This document shows, one piece after another, positions 17,876 to 27,605 of a stretch of DNA of 64,000 nucleotides. The stretch spans positions 548,916 to 612,915 of the forward strand of contig NZ_JAPKNH010000003.1 of the NCBI RefSeq assembly GCF_026344005.1, written 5' to 3'. The position numbers were made by a program, and so were the translations under genes. The notes beneath the pieces are model-generated. The model worked only from the letters and a program-made list of their open reading frames with translations, was not told the origin of the DNA and did no database searches. This stretch comes from Kaistia terrae (GTDB taxonomy: Bacteria; Pseudomonadota; Alphaproteobacteria; Rhizobiales; Kaistiaceae). Numbering within the stretch: position 1 is the stretch's first letter; every line of letters starts with the position of its first letter.

Positions 17876-19027
17876 TCAGCTTGCCGCCAGGAACACCAGA
17901 TCGCGGCCACCACGCTTGGCCGCGTAGAGCGCCTGGTCCGCCGCGTCCATCAGGCTTTCGAAATCGGCCTTTTGTCCGCTGACGGTCATGACGCCGACGC
18001 TGACCGTGGCGGAGATGCTGTGCCCGGCATGACGGACCGGATGGCCGGCGAAGTCCGCGCGGATGCGCTCGGCGACCTGTCGTCCCCGGTCGGTGCCACA
18101 GCCGACCAAAAGCGCCGCGAACTCCTCGCCACCGACACGACCGACGAAATCCTTGTCGCTCACACGTCGCTTAACGATGGCCGAGAAGGCCTTCAGCGCC
18201 GCGTCGCCCGCCGCATGGCCATATCGGTCGTTCAACTGCTTGAAGCGGTCGAGGTCGAACAGCAGCAGGGTGATGGAGTCGCCGTCATCGCGAGTACGCT
18301 CGACCCGCGCCCGGGCGAGATCCATGAAAGCGCCGTGGTTCAACAGCCCCGTCAGTCCGTCGATCGAGGCCGCACGTTTCAGCACGTTCTTGAGGCGCTC
18401 GTCGGAGAGGCGAAGACCGATGATGGTCGCAGCGAACATCATCAGGATCGGTTCGAGGATGCCAAGGGCGATCAAAGGGCCGCCCTGGAAGATATCCGTC
18501 GACACTTCCATGGTGAGCGCGGCGATGGCCCGGAACACGAGGAAGGCAGCATGCGTCGCCGGAACGGCCGCGAAGGGACCGCGCCAGACAAGCCGATCCT
18601 TGCCGTTGGCCCATATCTCCCAGGCGAGCGCCAGCGAAATGACGCAGCCGAGCACGGAACTCAGTGCAATTCGATTGGCGAGCGAATCGGCGATCGCCGG
18701 CACCTGCAGCCCGATCAGCCATATCGCAGGCGCGATGAGCACCGGCCACCAGCGCGCTGCCCTGCCGTTGAAGGCCCGCGCCCCGTTCCAGGCCGCGCCC
18801 AAGGCAACAAAGGTGAAGCTGTTGGCGACGCCGATGGATAGCCAGTTCGGCACAACACCACGGAGGACCAAAAGGACGCAGCTAAACGCACCCACCTGCA
18901 TCGCCAAAGCCCAGATCAGCACATGCCTGTCGGATCTGCGTTGAACCCAGATTGTCACCAGTGACACAGCAGCGATCTGGCTCATGATGGCGAGCACCAC
19001 CAGCAGGGTCGGAACGTCGAGGTTCAT
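17876..19027 (-). CDS. Membrane-bound diguanylate cyclase (GGEEF)
   Basis: A 383-residue protein with an N-terminal region of about six membrane helices (1-205) and a C-terminal GGDEF domain (about 215-380). The active-site motif is GGEEF (299-303) and DLDRFKQLND carries the metal Asp, so the enzyme should make cyclic di-GMP. The position of the inhibitory RxxD I-site holds SDKD (290-293), so canonical product inhibition is probably absent. It follows the amino-sugar pair by 104 bases on the same strand. Confidence 0.9.
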   Translation of the reverse strand: MNLDVPTLLVVLAIMSQIAAVSLVTIWVQRRSDRHVLIWALAMQVGAFSCVLLVLRGVVPNWLSIGVANSFTFVALGAAWNGARAFNGRAARWWPVLIAPAIWLIGLQVPAIADSLANRIALSSVLGCVISLALAWEIWANGKDRLVWRGPFAAVPATHAAFLVFRAIAALTMEVSTDIFQGGPLIALGILEPILMMFAATIIGLRLSDERLKNVLKRAASIDGLTGLLNHGAFMDLARARVERTRDDGDSITLLLFDLDRFKQLNDRYGHAAGDAALKAFSAIVKRRVSDKDFVGRVGGEEFAALLVGCGTDRGRQVAERIRADFAGHPVRHAGHSISATVSVGVMTVSGQKADFESLMDAADQALYAAKRGGRDLVFLAAS

Positions 19028-19131
19028 GGCTGCGCTTGGGCCCCCTCAGCCGGCGATTCCAGACTGCGGGGACCTGATAGACGAAACCCCTTAAGGAACA
19101 ATTCCCTTAGGGCACAACATTGTAACGGTGC

Positions 19132-20286
19132 TTACGCCACGGCGGCAACGACCGCAGCGATGACGCGATCGACTTCCGCATCGGTCAGCTCGGGATGCAT
19201 AGGCAGGCTGATGACGGTCGATGCGAGCATCTCCGACACCGGCAGCGGACGCTTGGGAGCCTCGGCGAAGGCAGGATGCTGATGCAGCGCCAGACGGTAG
19301 AAGAAGGCGTTACCGATGCCCTGCGCATCCAGCGCCGCCTTCAACGCGTCACGATCCTCGACCGTGATCGTGTAGATGGCGTTGGCGCTGAAATAGCCGG
19401 CCGGGCGCTTCTGTACGCCGACCTTTCCCGTCAGGCCCGCGTCGTAGCGCTTGGCAATCTGGTCGCGACGCTCCAACTCGGCCTCGAAGATGGTCAGCTT
19501 GGAGAGCAGGACAGCCGCCTGGATCGTGTCGAGACGGCCGGTGATGCCATTGCGCACGGCGACATCGCCAGTGCCCTGGCGGCCATGCGAGCGCAGCGTG
19601 CGCACGGCTTCGGCGATCTCGTCATTGTCGGTCAGGATGGCGCCGCCGTCGCCATAGCAGCCGAGCGGCTTGGTCGGATAGAAGCTGGTCGCCGAGATTG
19701 GCGCCATGCCGCCGACGCGGCTGTTGCCGGAACGACCGCCAAAGCTCTGCGCTGCGTCCGAAAACACGACCATGTCATGGCGCGCGGCGATCTTGCCGAT
19801 CGCCTCATAGTCCGCCGGCAGGCCGTAGAGATCGACCGGCATGATCACGCGGGGCTTCAGTTCGCCGGCCGCGACGACTTCTGCGACGGCGCGTTCGAGA
19901 TCGGCCGGGTCCATGTTGCGGGTGGTCGGGTCAACATCGACGAAAATAGGCGTCGCATTGATCGAGCAGACAGCGCCGGCGGTCGCCGCGAAGGTGAAGG
20001 CCGGCACGAACACCGCGTCGCCGGGCCCAATTCCCAGCGCCATCAGGCCGATCATCAGCGCGTCACGGCCGCTGGAAACGGCGATGGCATGGGGAACACC
20101 GGCGAAGGCGGCAAGCTTGCCCTCCAGTTCCGCGACTTCCGGCCCGAGGATGAACTGGCCGTGCGTCAGAACCGCGTCCACGCGCTGGCGCACATCGTCG
20201 TGAATGCGGCGCTGCTGACCCTGCAGGTCGAAAAAGCCGATGCGGTCGGAAACAGACGGAACGGAAGAAGGAGAAAGGGACGCCAT
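19132..20286 (-). CDS. DegT/DnrJ/EryC1/StrS family PLP-dependent sugar aminotransferase
   Basis: A 384-residue fold-type I aminotransferase. PLP features are SSGRDAL (about 71-77), the cofactor Asp in FSDAAQSFGG (177) and Lys206 in SFYPTKPLG. The family converts keto sugars on nucleotide carriers into amino sugars, as in WbpE/FdtB-type reactions. Its ATG overlaps the stop of the oxidoreductase upstream (TGATG) and GGAG precedes it, so the two are translationally coupled. The pair likely makes a 3-amino sugar nucleotide, inferred from pairing only. Confidence 0.9.
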   Translation of the reverse strand: MASLSPSSVPSVSDRIGFFDLQGQQRRIHDDVRQRVDAVLTHGQFILGPEVAELEGKLAAFAGVPHAIAVSSGRDALMIGLMALGIGPGDAVFVPAFTFAATAGAVCSINATPIFVDVDPTTRNMDPADLERAVAEVVAAGELKPRVIMPVDLYGLPADYEAIGKIAARHDMVVFSDAAQSFGGRSGNSRVGGMAPISATSFYPTKPLGCYGDGGAILTDNDEIAEAVRTLRSHGRQGTGDVAVRNGITGRLDTIQAAVLLSKLTIFEAELERRDQIAKRYDAGLTGKVGVQKRPAGYFSANAIYTITVEDRDALKAALDAQGIGNAFFYRLALHQHPAFAEAPKRPLPVSEMLASTVISLPMHPELTDAEVDRVIAAVVAAVA

Positions 20287-21248
20287 CAATGCTGGTCTCC
20301 AATAGGGACGGCCGCGCCATCGCGCGATGCCTGTCCGATACGCTGAATGATCATGTCGGCAACCAGCAAAGCATCAAGCCCCGCCTGGCCGTCGACGACG
20401 GGCCGGCTCCTTCCGGAGGCGGCCTCAAGGAACGAATCAATTTCGAGCGCCAGATTGTCGCTCGGCGGCACGGCGATCTCCTCCTGCGACAGCACGGCAT
20501 GGCCGCGCTCGTACGAGGTGATGGTGCGCGCCGCGAGATCGGCGACCCAGTAGCGGTCGGACTCGACGACCTTGATGGTGCGCTCGGACCGATCGGCGAT
20601 ACGGCTGGCCGAGAGATGCGCCACGGCGCCATTGGCGAAACGGAGCTGGGCAAGGGCAAAATCATTGGTCGGCGCCAGGACGCGCGATCCCATCGCCTCG
20701 ACGGCCACCACCTTTGAGCCAACCAGCGCCAGGACGAGATCGATATCGTGGATCATCAGATCCAGCACGACATCAACATCGATCGCCCTGCCCTTCCAAG
20801 GCCCGATACGGGTGCATTCGACGGTGAGCGGGGCCTTAACCTTGTCGCGCAGCAGCCCGAATACCGGCGAAAAGCGCTCGATATGACCGATCTGGAGGAC
20901 GACGCCCTTGGCCTCAGCCCGGGCGATCAAATCGCGCGCCGCATCCGGGGTATCGCAAATCGGCTTCTCAATCAGGACGTGAATGCCGGCATCGATGAAA
21001 TCGGCGGCGACGGCATGATGCAGCGAAGTCGGCACCGTGATCGACACGGCGTCAACCTTGCCGATCAGTTCGCGGTGATCCAACACCGCCAGCGCGCCAT
21101 GCTGGGCGGCGACGGCCTCGGCGCGGGCACGATCGGCGTCGACCACAGCCACGAGGCGGCCTTTCGGATTGGCAGCATGCTGCCGCGCATGAAAGGAACC
21201 GAAATAACCGAGCCCGATGACCCCGGTCCTGATCTCGCTAGTCGTCAA
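20286..21248 (-). CDS. Gfo/Idh/MocA family oxidoreductase
   Basis: A 320-residue NAD(P)-dependent dehydrogenase. The Rossmann motif GLGYFG lies at 12-17, EKP appears near residue 95 and the conserved HDIDLVLAL block near 165. Paired with a DegT aminotransferase, the closest known logic is WbpB/WlbA-like oxidation of a UDP-sugar at C3. The start is uncertain: the only in-frame candidates are TTG codons at 21248 and 21326. The nearer one gives MTTSEIRTGVIGLG, which begins like its relatives, but no good Shine-Dalgarno stands before it. Confidence 0.87.
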   Translation of the reverse strand: MTTSEIRTGVIGLGYFGSFHARQHAANPKGRLVAVVDADRARAEAVAAQHGALAVLDHRELIGKVDAVSITVPTSLHHAVAADFIDAGIHVLIEKPICDTPDAARDLIARAEAKGVVLQIGHIERFSPVFGLLRDKVKAPLTVECTRIGPWKGRAIDVDVVLDLMIHDIDLVLALVGSKVVAVEAMGSRVLAPTNDFALAQLRFANGAVAHLSASRIADRSERTIKVVESDRYWVADLAARTITSYERGHAVLSQEEIAVPPSDNLALEIDSFLEAASGRSRPVVDGQAGLDALLVADMIIQRIGQASRDGAAVPIGDQH

Positions 21249-21505
21249 TCCCGCTACTTTCTGCAATCCGCGATCCGCGCGAAGCAGTGCGCTCCGCCCG
21301 CACCGGTCTAACGAATTCTCGCTCAAAGTCGATCAAAGGCCGCACAAACACGGTCACATTTTGTCCATTTGGGAAACATGGCGCGACACACCGGGCTAGG
21401 TCATCACGTCCGCGTGACAAGCTGCCGTCAGCGATGCTGTCGAAGGGCCGGCCTCTATATCATCCCCTGTATGCCGGCCGTCCCCGGCAGTACGGGAACC
21501 TTATC

Positions 21506-22447
21506 ATGCTTCATCGAATGTCAGCCGTCTTGTGCCGCTCGCTTCTATGCGGAGCTGGGATGATCGCCGCCGCCCACGCGAACGGGATCGTCGAGCGCCA
21601 CCTCACCGCGCCCAGCGTCGCACTGGGTCACGGTATCCCCTACTCGCTTTACAAGCCTGCTTCGGCTCCCGCCGCCGGCACGCGTTGGCCGGTGCTCTAC
21701 CTTTTGCATGGCGGCGGCGGTGGCGATGACGACTGGCTCGACTACGGCAAGATCGCGGCCACGCTCGATGAAGAGATCGCGTCCGGCAAGCTGCCGCCGC
21801 TGGTCGTGGTCATGCCCGATGGTGGCGGCGAAAGCTGGTTCGTCGACAATTCCGACCCAGGCGGCGCGGGCAGAGTGGAGACCGCGCTGAGCACCGATCT
21901 GGTCGAGGCCATCGACACGACGCTTCCAACTGCCGCATGCAGGGCCGGGCGCGCCATCGGCGGCCTCTCCATGGGCGGCTATGGCGCCGCCCTCTTCGCG
22001 CTCGATCATCCCGACCGGTTTCTTGCCGTGATCAGCCTCTCGGGCGCCATTGCGCAGCCGATAGACCCCGACGACGTCGTCCGTATCCAGAAGGGCGATG
22101 CCTACTACGACGGCGCTTTCGGCAAGCCGTTCGACGTCAACCGCTACAATGCCGACAACCTGTTTCCACGCGTGACGCAGGATGCCAGCTTGCCGGACAA
22201 ACCGTCGTTCTGGATCACGGCTGGCGACCGCGACGGGCTCGGCATCATCACGGGTTCCGCCGATCTGCATGTCGCGCTACGTCGCGCCGGCTACGAGACG
22301 ACGCTACGCATCGGTCCCGGACAACATGACTGGACCAATTGGTCGCAATCCATCGTCCCCGCCCTGGACTGGCTATCGCCGCAATTGCGCGATTCATGCC
22401 CGCCCTCGGTTCAGTCGGCCAAGGCCTTAAGTCAGCCCAAACCATAG
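21506..22447 (+). CDS. Secreted alpha/beta-hydrolase esterase (PF00756, esterase D-like)
   Basis: A 313-residue protein with a signal peptide (cleavage likely after AHA near residue 25) and an esterase D/antigen 85 fold. The nucleophile is Ser155 in GLSMGG; an Asp in AGDRDG and a His in GQHDW complete the probable triad. The substrate is unknown. It is about as similar in layout to the gene at 44448-45347 as paralogues would be (WPVLYLLHG, DLVEAID, TAACRAGRAIGGLSMGGYG). Its last 21 bases overlap the end of mgtE on the opposite strand. Confidence 0.88.
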   Translation: MLHRMSAVLCRSLLCGAGMIAAAHANGIVERHLTAPSVALGHGIPYSLYKPASAPAAGTRWPVLYLLHGGGGGDDDWLDYGKIAATLDEEIASGKLPPLVVVMPDGGGESWFVDNSDPGGAGRVETALSTDLVEAIDTTLPTAACRAGRAIGGLSMGGYGAALFALDHPDRFLAVISLSGAIAQPIDPDDVVRIQKGDAYYDGAFGKPFDVNRYNADNLFPRVTQDASLPDKPSFWITAGDRDGLGIITGSADLHVALRRAGYETTLRIGPGQHDWTNWSQSIVPALDWLSPQLRDSCPPSVQSAKALSQPKP

Positions 22448-23842
22448 CGCGGCAAAGCCGAGGAACGAGAAGAAGCCCACGAGGTCGGTAATCGTCGTCA
22501 CGAACGAACTCGACGCGATCGCCGGGTCGATCTTCAGACGGTTAAGCCCGAGCGGGATCAGGATGCCACCCAGCGCAGCGGCGATCAGGTTGATCACCAT
22601 CGCCGCTGCGATAACGAAGCCGAGATCGAGAATGCCGAAGCGGTAGACTGCCATCGTTCCGACAATGGCCGCAAAGACGAAACCGTTGAGGATACCGACA
22701 ACAAGCTCGCGGCCGACAACGCGAAGAACGTTGTGCGGCCCGAGTTCGCGCATGGCGATGGCACGGACGGCGACCGTCATCGTTTGCGTCCCGGCATTGC
22801 CGCCCTGGCTGGCGACGATCGGCATCAGCACGGCCAGCGCCACCATGGTCTGCAACTGATGCTCGAACATGCCGATCACGAAAGAGGCTAAGAGAGCCGT
22901 CATCAGATTGATGAACAGCCAGGGGAACCGGCTCTTGGCGATCGACCAGACCTTGTCGGACACTTCTTCATCGCCAACGCCACCGAGGCGCTTGATGTCC
23001 TCGTCCGCCTCTTCCTGGATCACATCGACGATGTCGTCGATGGTCAAAAGGCCGACCAGCCGATCCGATTCGTCCACGACAGCGGCCGAGATCAGATTGT
23101 AGCGCTGGAACATCCGCGCCGCTTCTTCCTGATCCGCCGTCGCGCGCACCAGATGATGCGCCTCACTGACCAGTTCTTCGATTTTCACCGGGCGCTTGGC
23201 GCGCAGAAGCCGGTTGAGCGACACCGTGCCGAGCAGGTGGTAGCCCGGATCAATGACAAAGACCTCGTGAAAATCTTCCGGCAGGTCCTGCGCTTCGCGC
23301 ATGTAGTCGATCGTCTGCCCGACCGTCCAGAATGGCGGCACAGCGATAAACTCGGTCTGCATGCGCCGGCCGGCGCTATCTTCCGGATAATCAAGGCTGC
23401 GCTTCAGCGCCAACCGCTCGACAGACGGGATCTGGGCGAGAATCTCGTCCTGATCGGCCTTGTCGAGATCCTCGAGAATGTAGACGGCGTCATCCGAATC
23501 GAGGTCGCGCATGCCTTCGGCGACGGTCTCGGATGGCAATTCTTCCAGAATCTCGACGCGGAGAGCTTCGTCGAGTTCGGTAAGGGCGGTGAAGTCGAAG
23601 GAATCGCCGAGAAGCTGGATCAGCGCCGGACGCTGGTCGGGATCGAGCGCCTCGAGAATCGCACCAACGTCCGATTCATGCAGGTCCTCGGTCAGCGCGC
23701 GGGCGCGTTCCTTGTCCCCTGTCTCGATCGCCGCGCCGAGCGCGTCGAGAAACGACGTGGAGACATTGTCATTGTCGTCGCGCAGCGGCGGGATGCCATC
23801 CGCCGGGCGATCGTCGCGTTCGATGGTCATCTCGTCCGACAT
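22427..23842 (-). CDS. mgtE: Magnesium transporter MgtE
   Basis: A 471-residue MgtE. The N-terminal Mg-sensing helical domain (about 40-145) and a CBS pair (about 150-280) are followed by five membrane helices from about residue 300, with LMPIVASQGGNAGTQT in the pore region. The family is a Mg2+-gated channel of the inner membrane. No M-box riboswitch is visible upstream. The 3' end overlaps the esterase gene antisense by 21 bases. Confidence 0.95.
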   Translation of the reverse strand: MSDEMTIERDDRPADGIPPLRDDNDNVSTSFLDALGAAIETGDKERARALTEDLHESDVGAILEALDPDQRPALIQLLGDSFDFTALTELDEALRVEILEELPSETVAEGMRDLDSDDAVYILEDLDKADQDEILAQIPSVERLALKRSLDYPEDSAGRRMQTEFIAVPPFWTVGQTIDYMREAQDLPEDFHEVFVIDPGYHLLGTVSLNRLLRAKRPVKIEELVSEAHHLVRATADQEEAARMFQRYNLISAAVVDESDRLVGLLTIDDIVDVIQEEADEDIKRLGGVGDEEVSDKVWSIAKSRFPWLFINLMTALLASFVIGMFEHQLQTMVALAVLMPIVASQGGNAGTQTMTVAVRAIAMRELGPHNVLRVVGRELVVGILNGFVFAAIVGTMAVYRFGILDLGFVIAAAMVINLIAAALGGILIPLGLNRLKIDPAIASSSFVTTITDLVGFFSFLGFAALWFGLT

Positions 23843-24142
23843 GGCCCCTCAAGAACGCGTGTAGGAGATTTCAGGGGAGGTTCCCGGCGAGCTTTAGCCG
23901 TCAAGCCGGCGACCACAAAGCGAAAACGGCGCCACGGCGCGCATTCTCGCAAGCGTTGCATTTCCGCCGGAACGCAGCGCCGCCCCACCCCGCCGGACGG
24001 CGGGAGAAGAGTGCATGCGGATCAACGTCAGGGACGGCGCAAGGTTGCCGCCCCTTAGAAAGCGTCTCAGGGCCAGCAAGGTCCAGAAACAAAAACAGCG
24101 GCCCGAGGGCCGCCGTTTTGCGAGGATTTTTGCATTTGGGTT
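23843..24142. other. Intergenic region between tRNA-Leu and mgtE
   Basis: About 300 bases between mgtE and tRNA-Leu, both on the minus strand. Apart from the tRNA terminator at 24091-24119 I see GC-rich imperfect repeats only. No gene or known riboswitch could be supported. Confidence 0.4.
24091..24119 (-). terminator. Intrinsic terminator downstream of tRNA-Leu
   Basis: On the minus strand a 10-bp stem with one G-U pair (24117-24108 with 24103-24094), a four-base loop and a run of five T residues follow the tRNA by about 25 bases. This is a standard rho-independent terminator. Confidence 0.85.
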
Positions 24143-24227
24143 TGGTGCGGTCGAGAAGACTCGAACTTCCACGCCTTTCGGCACAGCGACCTCAACGCTG
24201 CGCGTCTACCAATTCCGCCACGACCGC
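24143..24227 (-). tRNA. tRNA-Leu (GAG anticodon)
   Basis: On the minus strand a complete class II tRNA starts GCGGTCGTGG and ends CGACCGC-A-CCA, with CCA encoded at 24145-24143. The anticodon stem CAGCG/CGCTG encloses TTGAGGT, giving anticodon GAG (Leu, CUC/CUU). A variable arm and GTTCGAGTC T-loop are present. It stands alone with its own terminator. Confidence 0.95.
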
Positions 24228-24460
24228 GAAACCCAAGCCGGTGTAGTTGTCCGGCGCGAGGTGGGATGTAGCAAATGCCCCCCGATGAAACAAGCGCCTT
24301 CGAGAACTGATTCATTTCATCCACAGGCTGGCCGATCCGGATCGCTTTTTTGGCGACAGGTGAACAACGCTCTCCCTTGCGCTATGACCGGATTGACCGA
24401 CATGAGAACTGTAACAAGGAAAGATCGGCAACCACGCCGATCCAGAGCGATCCCAAGACG

Positions 24461-25177
24461 ATGACGCCCATAACCCTTCGCGACAATCTCACCGCCTCCA
24501 TGCTGCCGAAAGATAGCAGCCTGCCCGTCGAATGGGTGATCGAGGATGCGCCCGTCGACTATCCCGATGCGGTGGCCGAGATGGAAGCGCGGGTTGCCGG
24601 CATTGCCGCCGGCACGGCCGCCGAGCGGATCTGGCTGGTCGAACATCCGCCGCTCTATACGGCGGGCACCAGCGCGCATGAGGAAGACCTCATCGCTCCC
24701 GACCGCTTCCCTGTCTTCCAGACCGGACGCGGGGGCCAATACACCTATCATGGCCCCGGCCAGCGGGTGGCCTATGTGATGCTCGACCTGAACCGTCGCA
24801 GGCAGGACCTGCGCCTGTTCGTGGCGTCGCTGGAACAATGGATCATCCGCACGCTAGACGGCTTCAACGTGCGCGGCGAACGCCGCGATGACCGGGTCGG
24901 CGTCTGGGTGCGGCGCCCTGAGAAGGGTTTTGAGGCCGAGGACAAGATCGCCGCCATCGGCATCCGCGTCCGGCGCTGGGTGACGTTCCACGGCATCTCG
25001 ATCAATATCGAGCCGTCGCTCGATCATTTCGACGGCATCGTGCCCTGTGGCGTCAAAGGTCACGGCGTTACCAGCCTGGCCGACCTCGGCCGGATCGTGA
25101 CCATGCCGGAAGTCGACGCCGTGATGCGGCGCGAGTTTGAAGCGGTGTTCGGGAAGACCAGTATACCGGGCCGCTGA
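24461..25177 (+). CDS. lipB: Octanoyl-[acyl-carrier-protein]:protein N-octanoyltransferase
   Basis: A 238-residue LipB, which moves octanoyl from ACP to lipoyl domains of 2-oxoacid dehydrogenases and GcvH in lipoate synthesis. Conserved features are the [12 protein letters not shown] loop, [12 protein letters not shown] with the catalytic Lys, and the nucleophilic Cys in GIVPCGV. The start at 24461 gives family-like length; ATG at about 24500 is an alternative. A perfect 7-bp hairpin (24423-24429 with 24436-24442) sits just upstream. Confidence 0.96.
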   Translation: MTPITLRDNLTASMLPKDSSLPVEWVIEDAPVDYPDAVAEMEARVAGIAAGTAAERIWLVEHPPLYTAGTSAHEEDLIAPDRFPVFQTGRGGQYTYHGPGQRVAYVMLDLNRRRQDLRLFVASLEQWIIRTLDGFNVRGERRDDRVGVWVRRPEKGFEAEDKIAAIGIRVRRWVTFHGISINIEPSLDHFDGIVPCGVKGHGVTSLADLGRIVTMPEVDAVMRREFEAVFGKTSIPGR

Positions 25178-25198
25178 CCCCCTCGCCGCCTTTGAACG

Positions 25199-25483
25199 TC
25201 AGGCGGTCGGCAACACCAGGAATGGCCCCGTCTCCGCTGCCGCGGCAAGATCGTCGACATCGACGGCGATGACGCGGGCCAAGCGCGGGCCTGCGGAGCA
25301 GGCGGCGAGCATGGCGGCGACATCGCCCGCCTCGCCCGAGAAAACCGCCTCCACGGCCCCGCCCCGTCGATTGCGGACCCATCCGGAAAGCCCAAGCGCG
25401 ATCGCCTCCCGCTCGGTCCAGGCGCGATAACCCACGCCCTGAACCAGCCCCGAGATCGTCACATGGACCGTGCGGACAGTCAT
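25199..25483 (-). CDS. acyP: Acylphosphatase
   Basis: A 94-residue acylphosphatase hydrolysing acyl-phosphates. The phosphate loop [11 protein letters not shown] with its catalytic Arg lies at about 12-22, and the catalytic Asn is in GWVRNRRGG. Length is typical. It lies 10 bases downstream of the HAD phosphatase on the same strand, so the two probably share a transcript. Confidence 0.95.
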   Translation of the reverse strand: MTVRTVHVTISGLVQGVGYRAWTEREAIALGLSGWVRNRRGGAVEAVFSGEAGDVAAMLAACSAGPRLARVIAVDVDDLAAAAETGPFLVLPTA

Positions 25484-25493
25484 TCGCAGCCTC

Positions 25494-26162
25494 TCAGCCC
25501 AGCAGCTTCAACACAGCCGGCGCCAGATCGACAACATGCGGCACAATGGCATCAGGCGGAAAGGTGTCGAATTCCTCCACCGTGCCATAGCCCCAGCCGA
25601 CCGCCGCGACCTTGATCCCGTTCGATCGCGCGCCCTCAATATCGTAGCGGCGGTCACCGATCATGACACAGTGCGCGGGATCAATGGTCTCGACCGAAAG
25701 GATATGGGCAACCAGCTCGCTCTTGTCGGCGTACCGACCATCCAGCTCAGAACCATGCACCCTGACAAAAAACTGCGTCAGGTCGAAATGGTCCAGGATT
25801 TTCTCGCAGAAGACGCGCGGCTTGGAACTGGCAAGAAACATCTGGACGCCGGAATCCCGCAGGGCGCCGAGCGCTTCAGGGATGCCATCAAACACCGCAT
25901 TCTCGTAGAGGCCGACCGTACCGAACCGGTCGCGATAGTGACCGAGCGCCTGCTTCGCCAGGATCGGATCGCCATCCAGCATCATGGCAAAGCTGCCTTC
26001 AAGCGGCGGACCAATCGCGGCGCGCAGGGCCAGTTCGTCGGCAGCAGGACGTTCCAGCTTCTCCAGCGCATAGAGGATCGAAGCGCTGATGCCGGGATAG
26101 GGATCCGTCAGCGTCCCGTCGAGATCAACGAGAGCGGTGAGCTTGGCAGCGGTCATGAGCAT
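25494..26162 (-). CDS. HAD family phosphatase (phosphoglycolate phosphatase-like)
   Basis: A 222-residue HAD-IA hydrolase. Motif I is DLDGT with the nucleophile Asp13, motif II SSK, motif III a Lys after ELDGRYADK, and motif [12 protein letters not shown]. The helical cap lies between residues 20 and 85. It resembles the group containing PpaX/Gph and 5'-nucleotidases; the substrate is not determined. The first ATG at 26162 has a GGA six bases upstream; ATG 26156 is an alternative. Confidence 0.88.
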   Translation of the reverse strand: MLMTAAKLTALVDLDGTLTDPYPGISASILYALEKLERPAADELALRAAIGPPLEGSFAMMLDGDPILAKQALGHYRDRFGTVGLYENAVFDGIPEALGALRDSGVQMFLASSKPRVFCEKILDHFDLTQFFVRVHGSELDGRYADKSELVAHILSVETIDPAHCVMIGDRRYDIEGARSNGIKVAAVGWGYGTVEEFDTFPPDAIVPHVVDLAPAVLKLLG

Positions 26163-26431
26163 TGCATTCCGTGATGATTCCGGGGGTAACGACCGGATTG
26201 CGCGCTTCGTCTTCAGGCGTCAAGTCGCGACTTATCAAGCGCCCGCCGCATGGATTTCATCAAACCGTCACCGACTTGCGCGACGACATCAACAGCAAGG
26301 TCTTCGCGAGTCGTGGACCTCGCCGCCCGGCAAGGTGCCTTCCACCCTGCCCTGGTCCGACCTCATTGGGTCCAAGGAGCCGATACCGCCTTGCCGCGAT
26401 CCTCAGCCCCTCTCCAAGCGCAGGCGTCAGA

Positions 26432-27574
26432 ATGAGCCTCGCCATCCTTGTTGCTCAGATCTTCTGCCTGCTGGCTGCCCTCGTCCATTTTGGCAGCATT
26501 GCGATCGTCACGCTGCGCGGTCGCGCCGGACGCCGCGACGATGGACGCCCGCATGGCCGACCACCGGTCAGCATCCTGCGTCCCGTCTGCGGCATCGAGC
26601 ATGCGATCGAGCGGACGCTCGGGTCCGGCTTCGAGCTCGACTATCCCGACTACGAACTGATCTTCTGCGTCGCCAACGGGGCCGATCCGGTGATCCCTCG
26701 CATTCGCCGGCTGATGGCGGCGAACCCCGCCGTTCCGGCGCGTATCCTCGTCGGCGACGACCGCATCAGCATCAATCCCAAGCTCAACAATCTGGTGAAA
26801 GGCTGGGCAGCGGCGAAGCACGAGTGGATCGTCATGGCCGACAGCAACGTACTGATGCCTCCTGACTATCTCGACCGCATGCTCGATCGATGGGACGCCA
26901 CGACGGGTCTCGTCTGCTCGCCGCCGCTCGGCAGCGAGCCGGATGGCTATGGCGCCGAGTTCGAGTGCGCCTATCTCAACACCTATCAGGCGCGCTGGCA
27001 GCTCGCCGCCGACGCCATCGGCCAGGGCTTCGCCCAGGGCAAGTCGATGTTCTGGCGGCGGGAAAATCTGGACCGGCATGGCGGCATCGCGGCGCTGGCC
27101 GCCGATCCAGCCGAAGATGCAGCCGCCACCAAGGCAATCCGCGCCAACGGCCAGCGCATCCGCCTCGTCCGCCAGCCCTTCGCCCAACCGCTGGGTCCCC
27201 GCGCCCTGCGCGCTGTCTGGAGCCGGCAATTGCGCTGGGCTCGACTCAGGCGTGTTACGTTTCCCGCCTTCTTCTGCATGGAATTTTTGACCGGCGGGCT
27301 GTTCCCGATCGCACTCGCGGCCTGGCTCGCCTTCCAGGACGGAATTCCGGGTTGGCTAGCGCCGACTCTGGCCGTCGCCTGGTATGGCGCCGAGGCGCTG
27401 CTGGCAAAGAACCTCGGCTGGCACTATTCCCGCCGTTCGCCGCTCGCCTGGATCGTGCGCGATCTTTCGCTTCCTGCGCTATGGATCGCCGCCGTTTGTG
27501 GCAGCGGCTTCGAGTGGCGCGGCAACCAGATGAACGTCAAGAAGGACAGCTTGCTGGCGACCGAGACAGACTGA
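26432..27574 (+). CDS. Ceramide glucosyltransferase-like family 21 glycosyltransferase
   Basis: A 380-residue membrane GT-A enzyme. An N-terminal anchor (about 4-25) precedes the catalytic domain, with the first Asp motif in GDDRISINPKLNN, DSN in the second, ED in EDAAATKAIR, and the RQLRW signature typical of processive GT2/GT21 enzymes. Two or three C-terminal hydrophobic segments follow. Relatives in Agrobacterium make glucosylceramide. This suggests the organism carries sphingolipids, but the ceramide synthesis genes are not in the window. About 270 bases upstream hold no recognisable element. Confidence 0.85.
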   Translation: MSLAILVAQIFCLLAALVHFGSIAIVTLRGRAGRRDDGRPHGRPPVSILRPVCGIEHAIERTLGSGFELDYPDYELIFCVANGADPVIPRIRRLMAANPAVPARILVGDDRISINPKLNNLVKGWAAAKHEWIVMADSNVLMPPDYLDRMLDRWDATTGLVCSPPLGSEPDGYGAEFECAYLNTYQARWQLAADAIGQGFAQGKSMFWRRENLDRHGGIAALAADPAEDAAATKAIRANGQRIRLVRQPFAQPLGPRALRAVWSRQLRWARLRRVTFPAFFCMEFLTGGLFPIALAAWLAFQDGIPGWLAPTLAVAWYGAEALLAKNLGWHYSRRSPLAWIVRDLSLPALWIAAVCGSGFEWRGNQMNVKKDSLLATETD

Positions 27575-27605
27575 CCGCCCCTGCGCCAGCACCCGCGTCT
27601 CTTGC

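Noticed and set aside
23843..24142. Magnesium riboswitch (M-box) before mgtE
   Set aside because: The region shows no M-box-like conserved segments; only GC-rich imperfect repeats are seen.
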